A stretch of DNA of 64,000 nucleotides. Origin: Paenibacillus sp. N3.4 (GTDB taxonomy: Bacteria; Bacillota; Bacilli; Paenibacillales; NBRC-103111). Below are positions 26,890 to 36,623 of the stretch, one piece after another. The translations under genes and the position numbers were made by a program. Location: contig NZ_VRTT01000035.1 in NCBI RefSeq assembly GCF_008017805.1, forward strand, positions 1 through 64,000, in the 5' to 3' direction. Each line of letters opens with the position of its first letter. Position 1 is the first letter of the stretch. A model generated the notes under the pieces. It searched no databases and was not told the DNA's origin. It was given only the letters and a program-made list of their open reading frames with translations.

Positions 26890-27983
26890 ATGATACTTGG
26901 CGAACGTAAAGAAGAATTCTATAAGGCGTTAGTAGAAAAAAGAACGGAATATGAAGGGGTATTTTATGTAGGCGTCAAAACAACCGGCGTATTTTGCCGT
27001 CCGACGTGTCCGGCGCGTAAGCCAAAGTATGAAAACTGCGAGTTTTACGAAACAGCGCAGCAGGCACTTTTGGCTTCCTTTCGACCCTGTCAACGATGCC
27101 GTCCGTTATCCCATCCAAATCATGTATCGGAGCTTGTCCGTCTGCTTGTTGAAGCCGTTGAACATAACCCGGAAAAAAGATGGAAAGAACAAGATTTTAA
27201 AAATCTCTCCGTTGATGAATCAACCGCACGCCGTCAATTCAAAAAGCGATTCGGTATGACTTTGTTGAATACGCCCGGGCGCGCCGCATGGGATTGGCTT
27301 TGAAGAACATTAGAGCTGGGGGAAAGATTATTGATACTCAACTAGCAACCGGCTATGAATCCAGCAGCGGGTTTAGAGACGCGTTTTCTCGCATCATGGG
27401 GGCACCCCCTACTTTGTTAGAAAATAGCCATGTTCTAAAAGCAACTTGGATAGATACGCGACTGGGGCCCATGATTGCCATTGGCGATGAGGACATGCTT
27501 TATCTTTTAGAATTTGTTGATCGTCGAGGTCTTGAGCGTGAAGTGGAACGACTTAGAAAAAGGACGAAATCCGCCATTATCCCTGGTCTGACAGAGCCAA
27601 TTCGATCGATTGAAAAGGAGCTCATTCATTATTTCGATGGTCAACTGACCCAATTTCAAACACCCCTCTTTTTATTAGGATCAGATTTTCAGAAAAGCGT
27701 TTGGGAACAATTAATGAACATACCATCCGGTGAAACCCGTTCTTATTCCGATATAGCCATTTCACTCGGTAAACCAACCGCCTTTCGCGCTGTAGCTCAG
27801 GCCAATGGCGCAAATCAATTGGCCATTGTGATTCCCTGTCACCGAGTCATTAATTCGGATGGCCAATTGGGCGGCTACGGCGGTGGCTTAGCACGTAAGG
27901 AATGGCTGTTACACCATGAAAAACAAGGAGAAGGAGATTCTTACTATGATCACTCAACTAGAACAAGCTCAACATCTTCATGA
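26890..27983 (+). pseudogene. ada: Ada-type methyltransferase/activator, interrupted by one-base frameshift
   Basis: Two frames together spell one Ada protein. 26890-27303 encodes the N-terminal methylphosphotriester acceptor (RPTCPARKP with C40, then PCQRCRP zinc ligands) and the start of the AraC-type HTH. The other frame, up to 27983, gives RARRMGLALKNIRAGG, the rest of the HTH, and the O6-methylguanine-DNA methyltransferase with the active-site IPCHRVI (Cys at 27837). The break is at 27261-27263: inserting one T there restores MTFVEYARARRMG. Ribosome site AAGGGG before the ATG at 26890. If the indel is real, the protein ends after 137 residues and the transferase half has no start signal. 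If it is a sequencing error, ada is intact. Confidence 0.85.
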
Positions 27984-28755
27984 TTTGCATAAAAAGGGCG
28001 ACCCATTAATTCTCATTAATGTATGGGATGCTGGAAGCGCTCAAGCCGTTCAAGAGATCGGAGCAAAAGTCATTGCTACGGGAAGTTGGTCGGTGGCAGC
28101 CGCCCATGGATATGAGGATGGGGAAAAACTACCGTTTGATTTAGTTCTCGCGAATCTTAAACGAATTAGTGAGGGCGTTAAACTTCCAGTGACTATTGAT
28201 ATGGAAGGCGGTTATGGGCAATACCCGGCTCAAGTCTTGGAGTCCGTTTTGAAAGTAATTGAAGCCGGAGCGGTTGGCATAAATATAGAGGACCAAACGA
28301 AGAATGGTGTCGGACTAAACACTATTGAAGATCAATGCATGCGTATTGCAGCGGCTCATAAAGCCGCGGAGCAGACAGCAATCCCCCTTTTCATTAATGT
28401 AAGAACGGATATTTTTCTTCAAATCGATCCAAATCACCATAATGATTCTCACGTAGAAAAGGCCCTTCAACGAGCCCATGCCTATGCCGCGGCTGGAGCA
28501 AACGGTTTTTTTGCCCCTGGTTTGAGTGAAGCGAAACACATCGAATCTTTGTGCAAGCTATCCCCGCTTCCTGTCAATATCATGATCACGCCTAGAACAC
28601 CTGCACCTCGTCAACTTGCTGAATTAGGGGTAGCACGCATTAGCTATGGCCCTCATCCCTATCTACATTTGATGAGCACGTTAAAAGCAGTTAGTATTAA
28701 AGCCTTGGCTATGGATTTTGATGAAGCACTGGATCCAACACGATATTTTTTTTGA
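27946..28755 (+). CDS. Isocitrate lyase/PEP-mutase family protein
   Basis: 269 residues from the ATG at 27946 (AAGGAGATT just upstream); it overlaps the 3' end of ada by 38 bases in another frame. A TIM-barrel of the ICL/PEPM superfamily: [32 protein letters not shown] (metal-binding region), GINIEDQT and NVRTDIF. The family includes phosphonomutases, oxaloacetate decarboxylases and 2-methylisocitrate lyases; many bacterial relatives are uncharacterised. The usual lyase KKCGH motif is not seen, so it is not a true isocitrate lyase. The reaction is unknown. Translational overlap suggests co-expression with ada. Confidence 0.88.
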   Translation: MITQLEQAQHLHDLHKKGDPLILINVWDAGSAQAVQEIGAKVIATGSWSVAAAHGYEDGEKLPFDLVLANLKRISEGVKLPVTIDMEGGYGQYPAQVLESVLKVIEAGAVGINIEDQTKNGVGLNTIEDQCMRIAAAHKAAEQTAIPLFINVRTDIFLQIDPNHHNDSHVEKALQRAHAYAAAGANGFFAPGLSEAKHIESLCKLSPLPVNIMITPRTPAPRQLAELGVARISYGPHPYLHLMSTLKAVSIKALAMDFDEALDPTRYFF

Positions 28756-28886
28756 TTTGGATATCAATGTTGGCCGTTACTATGCTAACAGTTATCCCTT
28801 TAACATCATGTGGATATATTTTGTGCTATGATTTTGGGGTAAACTGCTTGCTAATTGCACATAAGAACGATTGGGAGGGAATTCAC

Positions 28887-29591
28887 ATGAGTTTTCATAT
28901 TGAAGCAAAAGCTGGGGAAATCGCAGAATCCGTCTTACTACCTGGGGATCCGTTACGTGCAAAGTATATTGCGGAGACCTTCCTCGAAGGTGCTGTCTGT
29001 TACAACAATGTTCGGGGCATGTTAGGTTATACAGGGACATATAAAGGAAACCGAGTGTCGATTCAAGGTACAGGAATGGGTATGCCTTCTGCATCGATTT
29101 ACATCCATGAGTTGATCAACGATTATGGGGCCAAAAACCTCGTGCGAATCGGAACATGCGGTGCCATCCAACATGACGTAAAAATCCGCGATGTCATTAT
29201 TGCACAAGCAGCGGCTACTGACTCTGCCATCATACGCAATCAATTTCCTGGATACGACTTTCCTCAGATTGGAAACTTCGATTTCATCAAAAAAGCTTAT
29301 GAAATTGGAACAGAAAAGAATCTGAATCTTCACGTAGGAAATGTACTTTCATCTGATGTTTTTTACACAAATGATAAAGATACAGTGACAAAGCTTGGCC
29401 AACATGGCGTATTGGCCGTAGAAATGGAAACAGCAGCCCTTTATTATTTAACGATCAAATTCGGCGTAAAAGGCTTGAGTCTCCTAACGGTAAGTGATCA
29501 TATTCTTACAGGTGAACAGACAACTGCGCAAGAAAGACAAACCACTTTCCACGACATGGTAGAAGTCGCTTTAGAAATTGTAGCCAAGTAA
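28887..29591 (+). CDS. deoD: Purine-nucleoside phosphorylase (DeoD type)
   Basis: 234 residues from the ATG at 28887, with GGGAGGG seven bases before it; the open frame runs 45 codons upstream but lacks homology there. Trimeric/hexameric PNP signatures: [44 protein letters not shown] and the VEMETAALY loop. Catalyses phosphorolysis of purine (deoxy)nucleosides to base and (deoxy)ribose-1-phosphate in the cytosol. It is alone here; a NupC-type nucleoside importer is at the far right of the window, which may supply substrate. Confidence 0.96.
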   Translation: MSFHIEAKAGEIAESVLLPGDPLRAKYIAETFLEGAVCYNNVRGMLGYTGTYKGNRVSIQGTGMGMPSASIYIHELINDYGAKNLVRIGTCGAIQHDVKIRDVIIAQAAATDSAIIRNQFPGYDFPQIGNFDFIKKAYEIGTEKNLNLHVGNVLSSDVFYTNDKDTVTKLGQHGVLAVEMETAALYYLTIKFGVKGLSLLTVSDHILTGEQTTAQERQTTFHDMVEVALEIVAK

Positions 29592-29907
29592 AGCTCGCTT
29601 ACAGAACATACAGTAAGTAGTCCTGATGACGAAATCATGCACAGCATGGCTTCTACTCAATCACACCCTCGGAATTAAATAAGAAGCTAGGAGATCCACT
29701 AAGGATCACCTAGCTTCTTATTTAATTCCACCTTGTTTATTTCGAACCTAGGGTCACTTGATTGGCAACCGAGCAAGGAGTTTATTCTTGCCTGATGAGT
29801 GAGACACAAAACGACGGTTACGCTCACGACTTTCCCATAGTAGAATAATGATACGATACATATAAGATGTGATGAATTCATTCTCAATAAATAACAGGAG
29901 GAAATCA
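29592..29907 (+). other. Intergenic region between deoD and the sensor kinase
   Basis: 316 bases. It holds the long inverted repeat at 29671-29729 and must hold the promoter of the sugar-locus sensor genes. Nothing coding is seen. Confidence 0.6.
29671..29729. terminator. Long inverted repeat (27-bp arms) after deoD
   Basis: GGAATTAAATAAGAAGCTAGG is repeated inverted as CCTAGCTTCTTATTTAATTCC, with inner GATCC/GGATC arms, one A-A mismatch and a 5-base loop. There is no separate poly-T run, but the arm itself holds TTCTTATTT. It is a probable strong terminator; the arms are longer than usual. Confidence 0.6.
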
Positions 29908-31701
29908 ATGAGCTGGCCATGGAAATTATTGATATGGTTTCGTAACAACAGCATTAAGAGGAAAATCATGATTATTTTTATTCCATTTATATCCATACCC
30001 CTTTTTGTATTAGCCTTCGTTTCCAATTATGTGTCTACCGAATCTGTTATTCAAAAAACGTTTGAAAATGTGGCTGGTGAATCGCTGTTGATTGTAACTA
30101 GAATCCAGGAATCCATTCTTAATGCTGAGAATGCCGCAAACATATTGACACTGGATTTAAATAAAATTATTCCGGCCGGCCAAGATGAGTTCGCGAATAA
30201 TAAGCTTACTCGGCAAATTCCGAATCAGTTCAGCTTAGATCTTCTCTTTTTTCCAGATATAGAAGCTGTAGCATTTTTGGATATGAATCAGCAACTCTAT
30301 ACGTCCAACAGTTCAATGGAGAAAGGTCTATACAAAGCTTACCAAAGCGATATCATCAAGGAAATCAGCACGACAAGTGGAGAAAATGTTTGGTTTACAA
30401 TGGAATCCCGTGATTTTCTAACAACAGATACAGGCGGTCCTGTTTTAACATTGGGAAAGAAAATTCTTAGTATAGATAATGGCGACCAATTGGGAACGTT
30501 GATCTTAATTATTAAGGAAAGCTCTTTCTCAGCCATATATGAAAGCGTTGCACGAGAGGGAGAACGAAATTATATGATCGTTGACTCCACAGGACAAGTC
30601 ATCTCTTCGCTGGTCAAAGAAAACTTATTGAATGTAACCTCCATTAGCTCAAAAACAAATGATTGGTTAAACAACAAACTAACGACTGACATCGTAACCG
30701 ATGCAGGGAAGAAATATCTGGTCACGAGCACGTCTTTTGAAAAACTGAATTGGAGGCTTTTGAGTCAAATTCCGCTTGACGCTCTAACCAAAGACAATAG
30801 AAGAATCACTTGGATTATTGTCCTATTCGGTATACTCGGCATCGCATTTTCCTTTTTTGGTGCAGAAATGCTGTCGCGCGTCATTGCAAAGCCTCTAATC
30901 CACTTAACCAGAGTCATGCTGAATGTTAAACAAGGAAAATTAAACATTCACTTTGATTCTAATACCACCGATGAAGTTGGCTTTCTGACTTCGGGATTTA
31001 ATAAAATGCTGGAACAAATACGTGAGTTAATTGAGCAGGTCGGCACGGAGCAGAAGCAAAAGCGACACTATGAACTTGCATTGATACAGTCGCAAATCAA
31101 ACCTCATTTTTTATATAATACGTTGGATCTTGTCTATGTTCTTTGTGCCATGAATCGCATTCCAGAGGCGCAACAAGCGACTAAAGCATTGGCCGATTTT
31201 TACCGTATTGCGCTAAGCGGAGGCAAGGAGGTCATCTCAATTGTAGAAGAGTTCGATAATGTAACCGATTATTTGGCCATTCAAAAAATTCGTTATATCG
31301 ACGTGTTTGATTTCTCGATCCATTTAAATGTACATATCCAGGATTATAAAATCCTTAAGTTAACGATCCAACCACTTGTAGAAAATGCGATTTATCATGG
31401 ATTAAAACCGAAAGAAACGAAGGGGAAACTTGATATTAAGGGGGATTATCATGAGGGGGACATTTGGATTACCGTATCTGACAACGGAGTCGGCATATCA
31501 CCGGAACGATGCCAAACCTTGCTAAAACCTCTGACAAGAGAGCAAAACAGTAAATCATTTGGGCTGCTGAGTGTCTCAGAACGAATTAAATTGTACTTTG
31601 GCAATGAATATGGGATTTCGATACACAGTGTGTTAGGGGAAGGAACGACCATTGCTGTTAAGCTCCCTGCACGTAAAAAGGAGGAAATGGATCATGTATA
31701 A
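29908..31701 (+). CDS. YesM-type sensor histidine kinase
   Basis: 597 residues from the ATG at 29908 (AGGAGG upstream). TM1 at ~20-42, an extracellular dCache-like sensor domain (~45-290), TM2 at ~305-327, a HAMP domain (~328-380), the his_kinase family core ALIQSQIKPHFLYNTLD (phospho-acceptor His) and a HATPase domain with LVENAIYHGLKPKE and VSDNGVGISPER. The layout is that of YesM/LytS-like kinases paired with AraC-type receivers and controlling carbohydrate importers. Its stop overlaps the start of the regulator by eight bases. The signal is most likely the sugar bound or imported by the following ABC genes (inference). Confidence 0.92.
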   Translation: MSWPWKLLIWFRNNSIKRKIMIIFIPFISIPLFVLAFVSNYVSTESVIQKTFENVAGESLLIVTRIQESILNAENAANILTLDLNKIIPAGQDEFANNKLTRQIPNQFSLDLLFFPDIEAVAFLDMNQQLYTSNSSMEKGLYKAYQSDIIKEISTTSGENVWFTMESRDFLTTDTGGPVLTLGKKILSIDNGDQLGTLILIIKESSFSAIYESVAREGERNYMIVDSTGQVISSLVKENLLNVTSISSKTNDWLNNKLTTDIVTDAGKKYLVTSTSFEKLNWRLLSQIPLDALTKDNRRITWIIVLFGILGIAFSFFGAEMLSRVIAKPLIHLTRVMLNVKQGKLNIHFDSNTTDEVGFLTSGFNKMLEQIRELIEQVGTEQKQKRHYELALIQSQIKPHFLYNTLDLVYVLCAMNRIPEAQQATKALADFYRIALSGGKEVISIVEEFDNVTDYLAIQKIRYIDVFDFSIHLNVHIQDYKILKLTIQPLVENAIYHGLKPKETKGKLDIKGDYHEGDIWITVSDNGVGISPERCQTLLKPLTREQNSKSFGLLSVSERIKLYFGNEYGISIHSVLGEGTTIAVKLPARKKEEMDHV

Positions 31702-33283
31702 AGTATTGATTGTTGACGATGAAATCTTGTTTCGTGAATACTTGCGAACCGTTCTGAACTGGGAATCCTTTGGGTTCGTTATTTGCGGGGAAGCAAAGAA
31801 TGGGCAGGAGGCCTTGCTAAAAGCAAGCGAAACGCGTCCGGATTTAGCGCTGGTAGATATTAATATGCCGATCATGGATGGTATCGACCTTTCTACGGAA
31901 CTCAAAGAAAAATATCCAAATATGGCTATCGTGATGGTAACGGGGTATAGCGAATTCGAATATGCACGGAGAGCACTGAAACTCGGTGTTGAAGATTATA
32001 TCTTAAAGCCTTTTAACCCAGAGGAATTGTTCCTTACCTTAGTAAAAATCAAGAGTCAATTGCAAAAGCTAAGTGAAGATCGCAAAGTACACAAGGATCA
32101 ATTGCACTGGCTGCGTGAACAGTTTTTAAACATGCTGATCAGTCAGGATTTGACTTTGAAAGATGATGAACTCGTTACCCAGTTTGAACGGTTCGGCATC
32201 TCTCCTTCATCCGATCCCTATGTAGTCATTACCATAGAAATCGACAATTTGTACCAAAAGTGGGATAGCAATCAAGAGATACAACTCTGGAAGTCTACGA
32301 TTTCCAATATATTGAGTGAAATTTTGACTTGGAAAGGGCATAATCTTGTTTTTTTTGGTCCTGAGGATAGGATTATTTCAATCGCTCAAATTGATCTGGG
32401 AGAAACGTGTGCTTCAATGATGGAAACGGAAAGTTTAAAGCGATTATGCGATATGGTAAAAAGGCATTTTAAATTTACGGTCACAGTCGGTATTGGAAGA
32501 TCGCATGATGGCTTTACCGGCATTCGTGAGTCCTATATGGAGGCTCTTACTGCCCTACAAAGCAAACTTACGGCCGGCAATGGTACGGTTATTGAATACC
32601 AAGATACGGATCTGACTAAGCAAGGTTTTTATTCAAGCGTAGTTAATGAGAAGATGATGCTGGCCTTGCGAATGAATGATCACGCAGAATTAAAGAAGCA
32701 TCTGGATGATGTATTTCAATATATACGCGAGCAGCGATTAACGCCGGACATGACCTATGTGATTGTGATGGGCTTGGTTTCCCTATGTTTGTCCCACATT
32801 GTTGCTAATGGACAAGACATCGTATCCGTACTGGGAGCAGGTTTTGCGCCCTATCAGGAAATGAAGCGGCAAGAAAACTTGGAGAAGACGTATTCGTGGA
32901 TCGAAGAGATCATGTCCAAAACGTTAAAATCGAATGAAGAGGGGAATCGAACTTCACGCTCAAAAAGAATATTTAACGAAGCCAAGCTGCTGATTGAGCA
33001 AAATTATCAGGACCCTAACTTAAGCATAGAAACAATCACGAGGTTAGTTTTCGTCAATGGAAGCTATTTACGAAAAATATTCAATAAAGAAGCTGAAATG
33101 TCCATATCTGATTATTTAACTCAGGTTCGTATGCACAAGGCGAAGGAACTGATCATTCAGAAAACGCACACCATTATGACCATATCCGAGAAGGTCGGTT
33201 ATAATGATCCAGGTTACTTTAGTAAATGCTTTAAGAAATATTTTGGTCTATCGCCAAGTGAAGTTGATGTGATGAATGGATAA
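31694..33283 (+). CDS. YesN-type response regulator with AraC output domain
   Basis: 529 residues from the ATG at 31694 (AAGGAGG upstream), overlapping the kinase gene. Receiver domain 1-120 (LIVDDEILFREYL, LALVDINMPIMDG with the phospho-acceptor Asp, ILKPF), a ~300-residue linker, and two AraC-type HTH motifs in the last 100 residues (LSIETITRLVFVNGSYLRKIF and ISEKVGYNDPGYFSKCFKKYFG). Expected to activate the binding-protein gene 130 bases downstream. Confidence 0.93.
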   Translation: MYKVLIVDDEILFREYLRTVLNWESFGFVICGEAKNGQEALLKASETRPDLALVDINMPIMDGIDLSTELKEKYPNMAIVMVTGYSEFEYARRALKLGVEDYILKPFNPEELFLTLVKIKSQLQKLSEDRKVHKDQLHWLREQFLNMLISQDLTLKDDELVTQFERFGISPSSDPYVVITIEIDNLYQKWDSNQEIQLWKSTISNILSEILTWKGHNLVFFGPEDRIISIAQIDLGETCASMMETESLKRLCDMVKRHFKFTVTVGIGRSHDGFTGIRESYMEALTALQSKLTAGNGTVIEYQDTDLTKQGFYSSVVNEKMMLALRMNDHAELKKHLDDVFQYIREQRLTPDMTYVIVMGLVSLCLSHIVANGQDIVSVLGAGFAPYQEMKRQENLEKTYSWIEEIMSKTLKSNEEGNRTSRSKRIFNEAKLLIEQNYQDPNLSIETITRLVFVNGSYLRKIFNKEAEMSISDYLTQVRMHKAKELIIQKTHTIMTISEKVGYNDPGYFSKCFKKYFGLSPSEVDVMNG

Positions 33284-33413
33284 TTGGAGCGTTTATTACA
33301 GGAAGAGAAGCGAATACTTCATTCATTAGCTAGTCGTACATCTCTATAATTAGGCTATGGTTAATGGATGAAGCCGAAACCATAACTTTCAATAGATGAA
33401 GGGGAGTCTAAAG

Positions 33414-34754
33414 ATGAAAAAATGGATGAAAGTTAATAGTGTGGCACTTACGGCTGTCATGGCCGTTACATTGTCAGGCTGTGGGGCAGCCACGAAAGAA
33501 ACGAATGTAAGCGCTTCGCCAACCACTAAGGCGACAACAGCCGAAACAACCAAGCCATCCGATAAACCATCGAATGAGATTGTGAAGCTGAGAATCTCAG
33601 CACAGCATTTTGATGACGATACCTCCAAACCTTATGACTACGCGGCTGCTGAGCTTAAGAAGGAAATGCCTAATGTGGAATTGTTATTAGAGCCGACCTT
33701 ACAAGATGATAATCAAAAACTTAAAACACAAATGGCAACAGGTGATTTACCGGATATTGTCGATATGAACTGGAATTTGATCCAGATCGCTAATAAGTCA
33801 AATAACATCTTAGTGCTGGATAAAGAAGCGGAAACAGAGAAATTCAAAAAAGATCTGCTCAAAGGCAACGAACCCAAATTAATTGCACCTGATGGTCATG
33901 TATATGGGTACCCGTACGGTGGCATAGAATTTCAAATCATATATTATAACAAAAAAATATTTGCCGATGCAGGTGTAAAACTTCCCATCAAAACCGTTGA
34001 TGAATTGAAGGAAGCTGCAAAAGTGTTTACCGCAAAAGGCATTACGCCAATGGCCATTTTCGGAAAAGAAAAATGGATCGGGAATGCTTTCCTAAGAGGA
34101 TTTATGGTACGTGAAGATCCTAAGGGATTCGGCGTTCTGAATGAAGCGATGGAAGTTCCTGAAGCATTGAAACTGGCTGCGAAACAAGTATCCGAATTGC
34201 AAGCGGCTGGATTATTTGCCAAAAATGCGACGAATACAAATTACGATCAAGCTTCAGCATCCTTTTATCAAGGGAAAGCAGCCATGTTCGTTAACGGACA
34301 GTGGGAAATTTCCAGCTCACAAAAAAATCTGGGCGATAATGTAGATTGGATGTACTGGCCTGCTAAGGATGAGGCTACTTACGAAAAATCGAAGTTTATG
34401 ATGGATGGGCAAGGAGATGCTACAGGCTTCGTCGTTTCAAGCAAAACGAAAGATAAAGCAACGGCCATTAAAGTAGCTGCGTTTATGGCTCGCAAGTACG
34501 CGGAATATAAATACACGATGGTAGGTAACCCTATTGTTTCTGTGAAGGTTGATAAACCTGTTCAAGTTGAAGTTCCTGCCATGCTGCAGCGCTTGTCTAA
34601 GGAAATCATACCGAATGTTACTGGATATGCAGCCGTACTGAGCAATACCAAAATTGGGTTGGCGCTAGACGACAACTCCCAGAACCTACTAGTGCCAGGA
34701 TTCTCAGTTGATCAATTTGTGAGCAATATGAATAAAGCCTTGAAAGATAAATAA
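33414..34754 (+). CDS. ABC sugar transporter substrate-binding lipoprotein
   Basis: 446 residues. Start at the ATG at 33414, with GGGGAG upstream. Lipoprotein signal peptide ends TLSGCGAA (lipobox Cys ~25), followed by a Ser/Thr/Lys-rich linker and a family-1 extracellular solute-binding fold (GDLPDIVDMNW, GYPYGGIEFQIIYYNK, AAMFVNGQWE). It binds an oligosaccharide outside the membrane and delivers it to the two permeases that follow. An intrinsic terminator lies between this gene and the first permease, a usual way to make more binding protein than permease. No ATPase gene is present; a shared MsmX-like ATPase elsewhere is normal for this family. Confidence 0.93.
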   Translation: MKKWMKVNSVALTAVMAVTLSGCGAATKETNVSASPTTKATTAETTKPSDKPSNEIVKLRISAQHFDDDTSKPYDYAAAELKKEMPNVELLLEPTLQDDNQKLKTQMATGDLPDIVDMNWNLIQIANKSNNILVLDKEAETEKFKKDLLKGNEPKLIAPDGHVYGYPYGGIEFQIIYYNKKIFADAGVKLPIKTVDELKEAAKVFTAKGITPMAIFGKEKWIGNAFLRGFMVREDPKGFGVLNEAMEVPEALKLAAKQVSELQAAGLFAKNATNTNYDQASASFYQGKAAMFVNGQWEISSSQKNLGDNVDWMYWPAKDEATYEKSKFMMDGQGDATGFVVSSKTKDKATAIKVAAFMARKYAEYKYTMVGNPIVSVKVDKPVQVEVPAMLQRLSKEIIPNVTGYAAVLSNTKIGLALDDNSQNLLVPGFSVDQFVSNMNKALKDK

Positions 34755-34773
34755 GAGATTCACTTTAATAAAG

Positions 34774-34812
34774 AGATCTCACATCGACCTACAAAGCGAT
34801 GTGAGATTTTTC
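34774..34812 (+). terminator. Intra-operon terminator after the binding-protein gene
   Basis: ATCTCACATCG / CGATGTGAGAT (11-bp stem, 10-base loop) followed by TTTTTC, between the lipoprotein stop and the first permease start. Partial read-through would adjust the expression ratio. Confidence 0.85.
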
Positions 34813-34831
34813 TCAGAATAGGAGCTTGGAG

Positions 34832-35707
34832 ATGAGACAATATTTAGGCAACAAGACGGCTATTATTTTGTTTTTAGCGCCGGCGCTTCTTCTATACAGT
34901 GTGATTGTATTTTATCCCATACTTCAGACCTTTTATCGCAGTTTCTTTGAGTGGGACGGTGTCAGTGCCGGCACATTTATCGCTTTTAAAAATTTTATTG
35001 ATCTGATGGAAGATCCATTACTCTTCACCTCACTCAAAAATGGCGGTATATTTGCTCTCGTTTTGATGGTATTTCAAATTGGTTTAGGTACGATTCTCGC
35101 ACTTATTTGTGCAGATGCCACAGTAAAAGGTCGGAAGATTTTAAAAACCGCCTATTTTATCCCGGTTGTCTTGTCTGTCACTGTCGTGTGTCAGCTTTGG
35201 CTAGCGATATATGATCCCGAAAACGGATTAATTAACAAGATACTTCAAACGCTGGGTGTGTCCTATCAACAAGATTGGCTGAACTCTCCTACGAAATCGA
35301 TCATTGCGATTGCATTTGTAAATGCTTGGCAATACATGGGATTTCAATTTAGTTTACTATACGCAGGTGTAAAGTCAGTTCCAGAGTCTTACATGGAAGC
35401 CGCACGTATAGATGGAGCAAGCAAATGGAAAGCACATTTGTTTATTACCATTCCACTCATGACAGAAACGTTCAAGTTTTGTTTGGTTGTTTGTTTAACA
35501 GCGGGAATTGGGGCTTTTGTACAAATGCTGATCATGACGAATGGCGGACCGGGTACGACGAACTATACGTTGACGTTCATGATTATGCGAAATGCGTTTG
35601 GCGCTAATCAATATGGTTATGCTTGTGCGATTTCCGTCTTGTTGATTGTGATAAGTTTAATTATCACCGTGGTTATTAACAAGTTTTTCAGCCGGGATAA
35701 CAGTTAA
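34832..35707 (+). CDS. ABC sugar transporter permease, MalF/UgpA type
   Basis: 291 residues from the ATG at 34832 (AGGAG seven bases upstream; a TTG two codons earlier is less likely). Six transmembrane segments; the EAA loop is seen as SYMEAARIDGASKWKAHLFITIP. It forms the channel with the following permease. The stop is adjacent to the next gene's first possible ATG. Confidence 0.93.
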   Translation: MRQYLGNKTAIILFLAPALLLYSVIVFYPILQTFYRSFFEWDGVSAGTFIAFKNFIDLMEDPLLFTSLKNGGIFALVLMVFQIGLGTILALICADATVKGRKILKTAYFIPVVLSVTVVCQLWLAIYDPENGLINKILQTLGVSYQQDWLNSPTKSIIAIAFVNAWQYMGFQFSLLYAGVKSVPESYMEAARIDGASKWKAHLFITIPLMTETFKFCLVVCLTAGIGAFVQMLIMTNGGPGTTNYTLTFMIMRNAFGANQYGYACAISVLLIVISLIITVVINKFFSRDNS

Positions 35708-35737
35708 ATGAAAAGCAAAGCGGAGGGTTCATCAGCT

Positions 35738-36574
35738 ATGACTATTATAAATAAATTGCCTAAAGTGTTGCTGCAATCATTTTTGTGGATATATTTTCTG
35801 ATTTCTGTGTATCCCTTAGTTTGGATGGTTTTTTATTCTTTAAAAAACAATGACGAGATCTTTGTAACTAACCCTTTCGGCATACCGACACATTTTAGAT
35901 TCGAAAATTACATTCACGCTTGGAATAAATTTAATTTGCTGAGGTACATCGGAAATAGTTTGTTTGTATCTACAATGACCACGATAGGTGTTGTCATATT
36001 TGCGGTTATGTTCGCTTATGCCATTGCGAGATTGCAATGGAAATTTAGAGAATTTGTAAGAACCTACATGATCATCGGGATGTTTATTCCTCTACAAGTG
36101 ATCATGATACCTTTGGCTATTATGATGAAGAACCTTTATCTTACGAATACGTACGGGGCATTGATTATTCCTTATATTGCGATTGGACTCCCCTTTGCAT
36201 CTTTGGTGTTTTATGGTTTTCTTCGCGGAATTCCCTTCGAAATGGAGGAATCGGCTTGCATGGACGGGGCATCCATTTATCGTGCTTTCTTTAAGATTAT
36301 TCTCCCTATCATCACCCCGGCTATAGCAACCATTATTATTTTGCAATTTCTGGGAAGCTGGAATGAATTTTTACTGGCGTATACGTTGATTTCAAAAGAA
36401 GCCTTACGTACGCTGCCTATCGGCTTGGTGTATTTTCAGGGACAGTACGCAACGGATTGGGGCGGGATGGGCGCCGTCATGACGATCGCGAGTCTTCCTA
36501 TGGTTGTCTTGTTTCTGTTTTTTAGTGAGCAAGTGGAACGGGCTATGACAGTGAATTCCGCAGTAAAAGGTTAG
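35738..36574 (+). CDS. ABC sugar transporter permease, MalG/UgpE type
   Basis: 278 residues from the ATG at 35738, preceded by GGAGGG; an ATG at 35708 directly after the upstream stop has no ribosome site. Six transmembrane segments, EAA loop as EMEESACMDGASIYRAFF, and the family C-terminus with QGQYATDWGGMGA. Partner of the MalF-type permease. The glycosidase gene follows after 49 bases. Confidence 0.92.
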   Translation: MTIINKLPKVLLQSFLWIYFLISVYPLVWMVFYSLKNNDEIFVTNPFGIPTHFRFENYIHAWNKFNLLRYIGNSLFVSTMTTIGVVIFAVMFAYAIARLQWKFREFVRTYMIIGMFIPLQVIMIPLAIMMKNLYLTNTYGALIIPYIAIGLPFASLVFYGFLRGIPFEMEESACMDGASIYRAFFKIILPIITPAIATIIILQFLGSWNEFLLAYTLISKEALRTLPIGLVYFQGQYATDWGGMGAVMTIASLPMVVLFLFFSEQVERAMTVNSAVKG

Positions 36575-36623
36575 ACCACATGAGGGTCAACACAAGAGAG
36601 ATGAATGATAAGGATGGTGCATC

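Noticed and set aside
27946-28755. True isocitrate lyase
   Set aside because: Too short and lacks the KKCGH catalytic motif; it only belongs to the superfamily.
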